DNA of 63,697 nt from CAZMVY01 sp964617875 (GTDB lineage Bacteria; Planctomycetota; Phycisphaerae; UBA1845; PWPN01), in the NCBI GenBank assembly GCA_964617875.1, contig CAZUAI010000026.1, positions 1 to 63,697 of the forward strand, in the 5' to 3' direction. Under the pieces are notes generated by a model. It searched no databases, had not been told where the DNA came from, and worked only from the letters and a program-made list of their open reading frames with translations. The first letter of the stretch is position 1. Every line of letters begins with the position of its first letter. Both the position numbers and the translations under genes were made by a program. Of the stretch, positions 1 through 7,555 are shown one piece after another.

Positions 1-375
1 TATCGCACAGAGGCCAGCCTTTTTCCATAGGGGGGGTGAGAAATGCGGGTTAGTGTTCCCCCCGATGATACTGACTCCAGCCAAGCCACCCCACACGGCG
101 GCGAAGTTCGACGCCGTGTCGTCGGTGAGAATCACGGACTTGCCCGCGGCGACAACGCCGAACGCGCTGAGAGACTGTGATCCAGGCATCCGCGAGTTGT
201 CGTCGAAGCTCCAACCGGTCATGTCCACGGGGTCTGGACCGGTATTGGTGAATTCGACGAACTCCCCCAGGCTACCGGTTCCGGCACCGTTGTACATCCA
301 TTCGGAGATCACCATGCTACCCGAAGCAACCTGTGCGAAGGAAACCGCCACGCTGACCACCACGAACAGTCTCAT
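1..375 (-). CDS. Secreted lamin-tail domain protein, 3' part off the window
   Basis: The reading frame opens at an ATG preceded by GGAGGAGAAGATC, a strong ribosome binding site, and stays open for 125 codons to the window edge. Residues 1-18 form a signal peptide (MRLFVVVSVAVSFAQVAS). The rest reads as a lamin-tail (LTD) domain: an ISEWMYNG strand, GEFVEFTNTG, a DMTGWSFDD core and a GKSVILTDD segment. Such domains occur in extracellular proteins of planctomycetes, often next to a C-terminal sorting signal, which would lie outside the window. The last 20 codons before the edge no longer look like the usual continuation of the domain and pass through a seven-base G/C run, so the edge may carry a sequence error. 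The family call is firm; the function is unknown. Confidence 0.75.
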   Translation of the reverse strand, partial: MRLFVVVSVAVSFAQVASGSMVISEWMYNGAGTGSLGEFVEFTNTGPDPVDMTGWSFDDNSRMPGSQSLSAFGVVAAGKSVILTDDTASNFAAVWGGLAGVSIIGGNTNPHFSPPLWKKAGLCAI

Positions 376-978
376 GATCTTCTCCTCCATTCATGCAAAT
401 GCGCGGAGTCGCGGGGATGAAGCCACAAGCTTCTTTCCCACTCCGGCGCTGGGATACAGGAACTCCTCGTCACAAGGTCCAGGCTGGCGAAACGCGCTGT
501 AACCGGAAGCAACGCCGTGCCCGCGGCGTGCCCGCACGCCCAATCGGGACGATCGGACAAGCGGCGATTAGCCCCCGAGCTTTGTTCCGAAGCGGAATCA
601 AGACGGCTACAGCGGGAGGACACTATACGGTGCGATGTCATTGCGGGCTCTTTCTGCTCGCCGTCTGGCAACGCAGTTGAAGAAGGCCGATGCACGCGGC
701 CGCTGCTCCGCACCGAGAGGCGCAAATCGCATCGTGCCAGAGTCAGCGAAACCCCCAAAGGGGCAACGCGTCTCCCATGGGGCATTCCGCATCCCAACGA
801 TTCTTTCCCCAAGAGACCTAGTTCCCATGCGATCGATTATCCGCGAAACCAGGTAAACGGTGGGTCAACGAAGCGCAAAGCTGTGTAAACCTCACATCGA
901 CGTTTCTTTACACGAGCACGTTCGCCCCGCGACGTCGCCGCAGGTACAGTCTGCTGCCAGGCTTGGCGAGTTCAAGAC
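376..978. other. 600-bp upstream region without a gene
   Basis: This stretch separates the divergent lamin-tail gene and the response regulator. Several open frames cross it, but none has a convincing start, ribosome binding site or recognisable protein. The right end holds GTAAA-type sites described separately. Confidence 0.5.
853..913. promoter_or_regulatory. Candidate operator for the response regulator
   Basis: GTAAA occurs at 853-857 and again within GTGTAAA at 883-889. The latter is matched by its exact inverse TTTACAC at 907-913, 17 bases further on. CpxR-type regulators are known to bind repeated GTAAA half-sites, and the downstream gene is CpxR-like, so autoregulation is a plausible inference. 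The spacing is not the classical one. Confidence 0.3.
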
Positions 979-1734
979 ATGGCAGAAGGAAGAACGGAGC
1001 CTGCCGCCGGCCGCTTGCTGGTGATCGACGACGACAGCGAGTTGTGCGAGCTGGTCACGGAATACCTCAGACCGGAGGGCTTTGAGGTTGAGGCGGTCCA
1101 CGACGGCGAGCGAGGCGTCGACCGGGCGCTTTGCGGCGAGCACGCGATGGTCGTGCTTGACGTAATGTTGCCCGGCCTCAATGGATTTGAGGTCTTGCAT
1201 CGCATCCGGGCGCGGTCCGGCGTGCCCATCCTGATGCTCACGGCGAGGGGCGAAGCCGTGGACCGGATCGTCGCGCTCGAGACCGGGGCGGACGACTATC
1301 TCCCCAAGCCGTTCAACCCGCGCGAACTCGTCGCGAGGGTCCACGCGATCCTCCGCCGAGCGGCGGGAAGCGCCGAGCGGGGGATCGCCGGGGCCACGAA
1401 GCTGATCGTCGGCGACGTCGAGTTGGACCCGGGCGGGCGCACGGTTCGCTGCAATGGGAAGGTCGTGGAACTGACCGGCGTGGAGTTCAATCTCCTGGAG
1501 ACGCTGTTGCGCACTGCGGGTCGCCTGGTAGAACGCGAGGAGTTGTCCAAGACGGTGCTCGGCCGAAGGTTGCAGCCTTATGATCGCAGTATCGACATGC
1601 ACGTCAGCAACCTGCGGAAGAAGCTCGGCCACATGAGCGGCGAACACGAACGAATCAAGACGGTACGCGAGCTCGGATACATCTACACGCTCGTGTCCGC
1701 TACACAAACCACACCCCCTGAAGTTCATGGATGA
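979..1734 (+). CDS. OmpR/CpxR-type DNA-binding response regulator, no kinase adjacent
   Basis: Two-component response regulator of 251 residues. A receiver domain (about residues 12-125) has the acidic pocket IDDD at 16-19, the phosphoacceptor D61 in VVLDVMLPG and K110 in YLPKPF, so it looks active. A winged-helix DNA-binding domain fills about 145-245, ending in the CpxR-like stretch RSIDMHVSNLRKKLG and a REL GYIY wing. It should bind DNA as a dimer after phosphorylation by a histidine kinase. No kinase gene follows: the next 300 bp are non-coding and then an oxidoreductase begins, so the partner must be elsewhere. The last ten residues (TQTTPPEVHG) are atypical and overlap an imperfect inverted repeat. 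Family call is secure; the signal is unknown. Confidence 0.9.
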   Translation: MAEGRTEPAAGRLLVIDDDSELCELVTEYLRPEGFEVEAVHDGERGVDRALCGEHAMVVLDVMLPGLNGFEVLHRIRARSGVPILMLTARGEAVDRIVALETGADDYLPKPFNPRELVARVHAILRRAAGSAERGIAGATKLIVGDVELDPGGRTVRCNGKVVELTGVEFNLLETLLRTAGRLVEREELSKTVLGRRLQPYDRSIDMHVSNLRKKLGHMSGEHERIKTVRELGYIYTLVSATQTTPPEVHG

Positions 1735-1780
1735 CGGCCGAGTGGAACGCGGCGTGCGGGGGTTCGTGGTGTTTGTAGAG
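1700..1780. repeat. Imperfect inverted repeat over the regulator stop codon
   Basis: ACAAAC (1704-1709) and CCCCC (1714-1718) are matched by GGGGG (1758-1762) and GTTTGT (1771-1776), with a CCAC/GTGG pairing between them. The structure spans the stop codon at 1732-1734. It may be a weak terminator or the end of a small repeat; there is no T tract. Confidence 0.35.
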
Positions 1781-2038
1781 CCGACCGCGTCTATGCGCCG
1801 CCGACCTCGATCCGGAGAGGTCGGGCCATGAACGCGGCGCCCGCCCCCCGCTCGCGTCAAGGCAAATGCCTGAAAGCGATCTGACCCTATCCTCACCTCA
1901 TTTACGCCGGAACCGGGAGGGGCACGCTGGGCGCCACGGCGGGCGAGCCCTAGAATGAGCGAACGCGGGCTGCCGCTGGAGCCGGGCGGCGTCATGCAGG
2001 ATGCCCCCGGTCGATTCACCGCAAGGGGATGACAGGTC
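1735..2038. other. Intergenic region before the FAD oxidoreductase
   Basis: About 300 bp without a supportable gene. It holds the right arm of the inverted repeat above and a TAGAAT box at 1951-1956 that may be the -10 element of the next gene. Confidence 0.45.
1951..1956 (+). promoter_or_regulatory. Candidate -10 box TAGAAT
   Basis: TAGAATG lies 83 bp before the FAD oxidoreductase start. No TTGACA-like -35 element is at the right distance. It matches a pattern seen before several other genes here. Confidence 0.3.
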
Positions 2039-3709
2039 ATGCCGGAATCATGTCCTCACGTGTACGCATGGCGGCGCCGTCGCGAGCGGCGCGATTCCTC
2101 CGGGAGGGCATGCCGCCGGTGGCCGGGCGTCCACGGGGCGCTTCTCGTCGCCGTTCTCGCAGCGCCGGGACCGGTTCGCGCCGATGAGGTCGATCGAGAC
2201 GTGGTCGTATGCGGGGGAACCGCCGCGGGGGTGATGGCCGGAATCGCGGCGGCACGGCACGGGGCGTCGGCGATCATTCTGGAGCCCGGCAGGCACGTCG
2301 GCGGCATGGTGTCCGGGGGCCTGGGCCGCTGCGACGTGCTCGGGCAGGAACACCTCATCGGCGGACTCGCGATCGAGTTCTTCGAACGGGTGGGAAAGCA
2401 TTACGGCAAGCCCGTCGCCTGGCAGTTCGAGCCGCACGTCGCCGAGGACACGTTCAAGGCCATGCTCAGGGAAGCGGGCGTCGAGGTGCGGTTCGGCCGG
2501 TCGCTCGCGACGGCCCGGATCGAGGGGGTTCGCGTGCGGGCCGTGCGGACGCGGGACGGCGACAGCTACACCGCCAGGGTCTTCATCGACGCGACCTACG
2601 AAGGCGATCTTCTGAAGGCGGCGGGCGTATCCTACGTCGTCGGACGGGAAGGGCGCGACCGTTACGGAGAATCGCTCGCCGGCCGATGCGAGTTGCTGCC
2701 TCACAAGCACCAGTTCAAGGCCGCAGTCTCGCCCTGGCGCGACGGCAGGCTGCTGCCGTTCGTCACACCGCAGGACCGACTCCTGCCGGTCGGCTCCGGC
2801 GACGGCAGGTTTCAGGCGTACTGCTTCCGCCTCTGCCTGACCAACCGGCCCGAGAACCGCCTGCCGATCGTGAAGCCGGAGGGCTACGACCCATCGCGCT
2901 ACGAGCTTCTGCGACGCTACATCGTCGCACTGGGCCGGAAGGAAGACATGCCCGCGTTCCTGTACTGCGGGGAGATTCCCAACGGGAAATGCGATGCCAA
3001 CAGCACCGGGCCGGTCTCCACGGACCTGCCCGGGGCCAATCAGGACTACCCCGAGGCGTCGCCGGAGCGCCGGGCGGAGATCCGGGAGGAACACCGCAGC
3101 TGGGCACATGGCCTGCTCTATTTCCTGCAGAATGATCCGGCCGTACCCGAGAAGGTTCGCGCCGTGTACGCCCCGTGGGGATTGTGCAGGGACGAATTCC
3201 AGGACACCGGCGGCTGGCCCCATCAGCTCTACGTGCGCGAGGCGCGCCGGATGCTCGGCGAATACGTGCTCACGCAGCACGACCTGCAGACGCACCGGCG
3301 CAAGCACGACACGATCGGGATGGCGGGCTACAACATCGACATCCGCGAGGTGCAGTGGGTTTCCGTTCGCAACACGCATTTTCCGAAGGCGGAGGATGAG
3401 GTTTTTGTCGAGGGCTACCTGAGCCAGCCGGTGGAGCCGTGGGAGATCCCGTATCGCGCGATGCTGCCGCGATACTCGGAGTGTTCGAACCTGCTGGTGC
3501 CCGTCTGCATCTCCGCCTCGACGGTGGCGTACGGTTCTTTCCGCATGGAGCCGAACTACATGATCGCCGGCCAGAGCGCAGGCGTGGCCGCCGCCCTGGC
3601 CGCCAAAGCCGCCGTCCCGGTCCATCTCGTGAGCCTGGCCGGGCTCCAGGACTGTCTTCGCGCGGACGGCCAGGTGCTGCACGCGGAGACACGGAAGCGG
3701 CCCGACTGA
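2039..3709 (+). CDS. Exported FAD-dependent oxidoreductase (FAD_oxidored type)
   Basis: The 556-residue protein starts with an unusually long arginine-rich leader (WRRRRERR at 11-18) followed by a hydrophobic core at 31-45 and a likely cleavage after VRA48, so it is probably exported. After that comes the FAD-binding Rossmann signature VVVCGGTAAGVMAGIAAARHG at about 55-75, and HVGGMVSGGLG at 86-96, which is characteristic of the FAD_oxidored group abundant in planctomycetes. The C-terminal part (YMIAGQSAGVAAALA) closes the FAD domain. The substrate is unknown; relatives are often encoded near polysaccharide-degradation genes. The chosen ATG has AGGGGA about 12 bp upstream. An alternative is a shorter start nearer the hydrophobic segment, but the run of arginines before it suits a signal peptide. 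Confidence 0.8.
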   Translation: MPESCPHVYAWRRRRERRDSSGRACRRWPGVHGALLVAVLAAPGPVRADEVDRDVVVCGGTAAGVMAGIAAARHGASAIILEPGRHVGGMVSGGLGRCDVLGQEHLIGGLAIEFFERVGKHYGKPVAWQFEPHVAEDTFKAMLREAGVEVRFGRSLATARIEGVRVRAVRTRDGDSYTARVFIDATYEGDLLKAAGVSYVVGREGRDRYGESLAGRCELLPHKHQFKAAVSPWRDGRLLPFVTPQDRLLPVGSGDGRFQAYCFRLCLTNRPENRLPIVKPEGYDPSRYELLRRYIVALGRKEDMPAFLYCGEIPNGKCDANSTGPVSTDLPGANQDYPEASPERRAEIREEHRSWAHGLLYFLQNDPAVPEKVRAVYAPWGLCRDEFQDTGGWPHQLYVREARRMLGEYVLTQHDLQTHRRKHDTIGMAGYNIDIREVQWVSVRNTHFPKAEDEVFVEGYLSQPVEPWEIPYRAMLPRYSECSNLLVPVCISASTVAYGSFRMEPNYMIAGQSAGVAAALAAKAAVPVHLVSLAGLQDCLRADGQVLHAETRKRPD

Positions 3710-3772
3710 CGAATGCGTCGCGCAGGCCCGCCTTCGGCCGTTTCAACCTCTCCGGCCCTTCGAGCCTTGTGA

Positions 3773-5551
3773 TTACGACGACCGGGCGGCTTTCGCGCCG
3801 GACGCGGCGTCGCCGGACGCCGCCGGCGTCTGCTTCGCGGCGAGGTCGGCGGCGGCCCGCACGAGCCCGACGAACATCGGATGCGGGCGCAGCGGCCGGC
3901 TCGACAGCTCCGGGTGGGCCTGCGTGCCGACAAAGTACGGGTGCTGGTCCGGGGCGAGTTCGAGGATCTGCATGATCGGATAGTCCGGCGCCTTGCCGGA
4001 GAAGACCATGCCTTTGGCCTCGAGGACGCTGATGTACTGCGGATCGACCTCGTAGCGGTGGCGGAAGCGCAGCCGCACCTCCGGGGCGTTGTTGAAGAGC
4101 CTTGCCGCCAGCGTGCCGGGGCGGATGACGACGTCGCGGCCGCCGAGCCGCATGTTGCCGCCGAGGCCCTCGATCTGCTTCTGCTCGGGCAGGATGTCGA
4201 TCACGGGGTAGGGGCAGTCGGGATCGATCTCGGTGCTGTTCGCGCCGGCCATGCCGCAGACATTGCGGGCAAACTCGATCACGGCCATCTGGAAGCCGTA
4301 GCAGATGCCCAGATACGGCAGGCCGTGCTCCCGCGCGTAGCGAATGCACGCGATCTTGCCCTCGGTGCCGCGGACGCCGAACCCGCCGGGGACGATGATC
4401 CCGTGCAGGTGCCGGAGCATGTCGCCCACATTCTCGTCAACGACCTCCGACGTGTCGATCCAGTCGATGCGGACCTTCACGCCGTTGGCGGCGCCGGCGT
4501 GTTCGAGGGCCTGGATGATGCTCGCGTAGCTGTCGCGCAGCGACGTGTACTTGCCGGTGATGCCGATGGTCACGTGCCCGGTCGCCTGCTTGAGCTTCTC
4601 GATGTAGGCGTTCCACGTCTGCCGCGCCCGGGCCTCGCCGTCGGGGTCCACGCGGCTGCCGATCTTCAGGATGTCGATCACGGCGAGGTCCAGCCCGCCG
4701 CCGCGGAGCATCTCGGGGATCACGTAGACGCTGTCGCAATCGTGCATCGAGAAGACGCGGTCCATGGGCACGTTGCCGTACAGAGCCAGCTTCTCGCGGA
4801 CTTTTCGCGTGACCGGACGATGGGCCCGGCACGCGATGATGTGCGGCTGGATGCCCTCGGCCAGAAGGCCGCGGATGCCGAGCTGCGCCGCCTTGCTCTT
4901 CTGCTCGCCGAGCGTGGGCGGCTCGAGGATGTACGTCAGGGCCACGAAGCAGCAGGAGTCGGGCCCCTCTTCAAAGGCCATCTCGCGAGTCGCCTCGATG
5001 AAATAGGCGTTCTCGACGTCGCCGACCGTCCCGCCGATCTCGACGAAAACGATGTCCGCGTCGGAGGCGACGGCCAGTTCGCGAAGCCGGCTCTTCACCT
5101 CGCCGGTGACGTGCGGGATCATCTGCACGTCACGCCCGAGGTACGAACCCGCCCGCTCCTTCTCCAGCACACGCGTAAAGATCTGCCCGCTCGTGGCGAA
5201 GTTCAGCCGGGAGAGGTCCTGGTCGAGCATCCGCTCGTAGGTGCCCAGGTCCATGTCACATTCCATCCCGTCGTCCAGCACGAACACCTCGCCGTGGCGG
5301 TACGGGTTCAGCGTGCCCGAGTCAATGTTCAGGTAGCCTTCAAGCTTGATCGGAGCGACCGTTAACCCCTTGTCCCGCATACACTTGGCAAGGGAACTCG
5401 AAAAGATCCCCTTGCCCAGACCGCTCATGACGGTACCGAAGACGAAGACGAATTTCGTCCGCCCGGGCTTGTAGCCGGCGGGCATCGGCGCGTAGAACTC
5501 CGTTTCATCCGAAACGCCGCTGAGCGAGGAGAGTGTTTTTTCGACATCCAT
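3773..5551 (-). CDS. pyrG: CTP synthase, divergent P-loop
   Basis: Glutamine-dependent CTP synthase (UTP + ATP + glutamine to CTP), 592 residues against about 545 usual; the excess is a 30-residue N-terminal lead and an Ala/Ser-rich tail. The synthetase domain (about 33-300) has a P-loop GTVMSGLGKG at 39-48 in place of the usual GGVVSSLGKG, KLEGYLNID in place of KLDPYLNVD, and the metal-binding D101 and E171 (VEIGGTVGD). The glutaminase domain (about 325-570) keeps the nucleophile C417 in LGICYGFQ and the H546-E548 pair in TQAHPELSSRP, so it should be active. It starts 3 bp after kdsB ends, giving a kdsB-pyrG operon that makes CTP beside an enzyme that uses it. The same gene pairing is known from chlamydiae. 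Confidence 0.95.
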   Translation of the reverse strand: MDVEKTLSSLSGVSDETEFYAPMPAGYKPGRTKFVFVFGTVMSGLGKGIFSSSLAKCMRDKGLTVAPIKLEGYLNIDSGTLNPYRHGEVFVLDDGMECDMDLGTYERMLDQDLSRLNFATSGQIFTRVLEKERAGSYLGRDVQMIPHVTGEVKSRLRELAVASDADIVFVEIGGTVGDVENAYFIEATREMAFEEGPDSCCFVALTYILEPPTLGEQKSKAAQLGIRGLLAEGIQPHIIACRAHRPVTRKVREKLALYGNVPMDRVFSMHDCDSVYVIPEMLRGGGLDLAVIDILKIGSRVDPDGEARARQTWNAYIEKLKQATGHVTIGITGKYTSLRDSYASIIQALEHAGAANGVKVRIDWIDTSEVVDENVGDMLRHLHGIIVPGGFGVRGTEGKIACIRYAREHGLPYLGICYGFQMAVIEFARNVCGMAGANSTEIDPDCPYPVIDILPEQKQIEGLGGNMRLGGRDVVIRPGTLAARLFNNAPEVRLRFRHRYEVDPQYISVLEAKGMVFSGKAPDYPIMQILELAPDQHPYFVGTQAHPELSSRPLRPHPMFVGLVRAAADLAAKQTPAASGDAASGAKAARSS

Positions 5552-5554
5552 GCG

Positions 5555-6301
5555 TCACCCGCGCGTGCTCAAGACTCGGTTCACAAACGCCTCGTAGTCT
5601 TCCGGCGTATCGATCCCGACGCCGGCCTGGCGGACGAGGCCCACGACGATCCGGTGCCCGTTCTCCAAGGCCCGCAGCTGCTCGAGCTTTTCGACCTGCT
5701 CCAGTCGCGAAACCGGGAGGCTGGCATACGAGAGGAGAAAGTCCCGCCGGTAGGCGTAGATCCCCAAGTGCAGATACCAGTTGCCGGGGGTATCCACGAC
5801 GCCCTTGTCGTCTCTCGGATAAGGAATCAAGCTACGACTGAAATACAGGGCAGTTCGCCGCCGATCGATCACGACCTTTACCGCGTTGGGCGAGGTCGGG
5901 TCGCTGTCGGCGGGGAAAGGGCAGGCCAGCGTAGCCATCGAGGCGTCCCGCTGATCGTGCATCAGGCTCACGAGCAGGTCGATCGACTCGGGGTCGATCT
6001 CCGGTTCGTCGCCCTGAACGTTGAGGACGAGGTCGGCGGAGAGCCCCGCAGCCACTTCGGCGATGCGGTCGGTGCCGGTCTGATGGTCGGAACGGGTCAT
6101 GGCGGCCTCGCCGCCGAAGCCCCGGACGGCGGAGAAGATCCGGTCGTCGTCCGTGGCGATGATGACCCGGTCGAGCGAACGCGCCCGGCAGACCTGCTCG
6201 TACACATGCTGTATGAGGTATTTGCCCGTCCGATTGGCGAGGGGCTTTCCGGGGAAGCGTGTGGACGCGTACCGTGCGGGGATGATCGCAACAGCGGACA
6301 A
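5555..6301 (-). CDS. kdsB: 3-deoxy-manno-octulosonate cytidylyltransferase
   Basis: Activates KDO with CTP to CMP-KDO for addition to lipid A in the cytoplasm, which implies that the organism makes KDO-containing LPS. The length of 248 residues is normal. Family marks are the N-terminal nucleotide-binding loop IIPARYASTRFPGKPL (6-21), ATDDDRI, the RSDHQTGTDRIAE block, and the metal-binding NVQGDEP at about 93-99; HLGIYAYRRDFL and LEQLRALENG near the end are also typical. It is the first gene of the kdsB-pyrG pair. A TATGAT box on the same strand lies 55 bp upstream. Confidence 0.95.
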   Translation of the reverse strand: MSAVAIIPARYASTRFPGKPLANRTGKYLIQHVYEQVCRARSLDRVIIATDDDRIFSAVRGFGGEAAMTRSDHQTGTDRIAEVAAGLSADLVLNVQGDEPEIDPESIDLLVSLMHDQRDASMATLACPFPADSDPTSPNAVKVVIDRRRTALYFSRSLIPYPRDDKGVVDTPGNWYLHLGIYAYRRDFLLSYASLPVSRLEQVEKLEQLRALENGHRIVVGLVRQAGVGIDTPEDYEAFVNRVLSTRG

Positions 6302-6355
6302 GGCAGTGACCTCAGTTCCGGGTTCGCCGCTCTTATCGCCTCGTCCCAGCCAGCA

Positions 6356-6361
6356 TCATAA
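6356..6361 (-). promoter_or_regulatory. Candidate -10 box TATGAT for kdsB-pyrG
   Basis: On the minus strand TATGATG lies 55 bp before the kdsB start codon. It resembles other boxes in this window (TATAATG, TAGAATG); no clear -35 element. Confidence 0.35.
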
Positions 6362-6480
6362 CGACGCCGGGACCGGTGTCAAACGGCCCCTTCCGGCGGC
6401 TTCAACTCGGCGGACGTAACAGCCGATAACTCAGGAAGCGCCCGCCCGGCGCGGGTCGGCGCGGGGGGTGCGCCCGCAGA

Positions 6481-6541
6481 CGCCCGCGTTTTGCGGCGCA
6501 GGTTTCCAGCCTGCGGCGGATGCGGGCGGGACGCCGGCGTC
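6481..6541. repeat. Nested palindromic repeat (REP-like)
   Basis: An outer stem CGCCCGC (6481-6487) / GCGGGCG (6522-6528) encloses an inner stem CGCAGG (6497-6502) / CCTGCG (6510-6515). It is followed at once by the 12-bp perfect palindrome GACGCCGGCGTC (6530-6541). It lies between divergent genes. The form is that of a dispersed intergenic repeat; only this copy is in the window. Confidence 0.5.
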
Positions 6542-6575
6542 CTGAGGAAACCGCCCGACCGGAAACGACATTCGC

Positions 6576-7448
6576 ATGGCCGTTTCACCACGCATTCGCG
6601 AATGGCTCCTGCCACCCGGCGTCCGGCGCTGGTTGCGGCAGCGGGAGATCCGCCGTCGCATCCGCCGGCCCTTGACGTCCGAGGAAGCGGCGATCCTCTC
6701 CCGGAACGCGCGGTTTCGCGATCTGCACGCGGGGCGGCGGTGCTTCATCCTCGGCAACGGGCCTTCGCTCGCCAACGTCGATCTGGCTCCGTTCGGCGGC
6801 GAGATCACGATCGTGATGAACTCGTTCAACCGGCACCCGATCCTGAAGCAATGGCAGCCCACGTTCTATTGCCGCGCCGAGCCGCCGGGCAGCTACGATT
6901 CGCCGGAGCGTGTCCGCACGCTCGGTGAACGCGTGGCGGGCATCGCGGCACAGGCGTACTTCCTCCCCTTCGGCGTGCATACGATCGTCCGCCGGCACGG
7001 AACACTCCCAGAGGAGAAGGCGTACTACTTCAAACCCGTCGCCGACCTGACGGAGTGGCCGGCGGAGCAGTATCCGATCGAGATGACGGGCCCCATGCCG
7101 CACGCGGGCAGCACGGCCCACCTGGCGATCATGCTGGCGATCTACATGGGTTGCTCGCCGATCATCATGCTGGGGATGGACTACGACTTTCTGGCGCACC
7201 GTTCGGTGAACCGGCATTTCTACGGCGCTCCGGCGGAAGAGGCCGGCGGGCCGGACGACCTGGGCACGTATCCCTACGCGTCGCTGATGGAGCACTACCT
7301 CCGCGAATGGAGGCAATTCGAGACGTTGCGCCGGCTGGCCGAGCGGCGCGGACTCGTGATCCTCAACGCCACCGAGGGCAGTTTCCTCGACGTCTTCCCG
7401 TTCGTGCGGATCGGGACGGAGGGGGCAACACCCCCCAGACGCAACTGA
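6576..7448 (+). CDS. DUF115 / MptE-like domain protein
   Basis: A 290-residue cytoplasmic protein with no membrane segment. The core signature is RCFILGNGPSLANVDL at about 48-63, the glycine-rich nucleotide-binding-like loop of the DUF115 (6-hydroxymethylpterin diphosphokinase MptE-like) family. Further family blocks are VMNSFNRH, the HAGSTAHLAIMLAIYMG helix, and IIMLGMDYDF with its acidic pair; INATEGS-type NATEGSFL closes the domain. Members are often found in surface-glycan or flagellin-glycosylation loci, where they are thought to act on sugar acceptors, but the reaction is not established here. The neighbours (kdsB, pyrG) fit a surface-sugar role by inference. The start codon has only a weak ribosome binding site. 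Confidence 0.75.
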   Translation: MAVSPRIREWLLPPGVRRWLRQREIRRRIRRPLTSEEAAILSRNARFRDLHAGRRCFILGNGPSLANVDLAPFGGEITIVMNSFNRHPILKQWQPTFYCRAEPPGSYDSPERVRTLGERVAGIAAQAYFLPFGVHTIVRRHGTLPEEKAYYFKPVADLTEWPAEQYPIEMTGPMPHAGSTAHLAIMLAIYMGCSPIIMLGMDYDFLAHRSVNRHFYGAPAEEAGGPDDLGTYPYASLMEHYLREWRQFETLRRLAERRGLVILNATEGSFLDVFPFVRIGTEGATPPRRN

Positions 7449-7555
7449 CGGATAGCCGTCACCCGGCATCGACAATGTGTTCGATGTCAATTCCGTGCCG
7501 GTTCTGCCAGAGAGCTTTGGTCTTGTCGGCTTGTGGTGCCGATATCAGAAGAGCT

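Noticed and set aside
3710..3772. Terminator between the FAD oxidoreductase and pyrG
   Set aside because: Only a 5-bp GGCCG/CGGCC pairing with a 12-base loop and no T tract was found.
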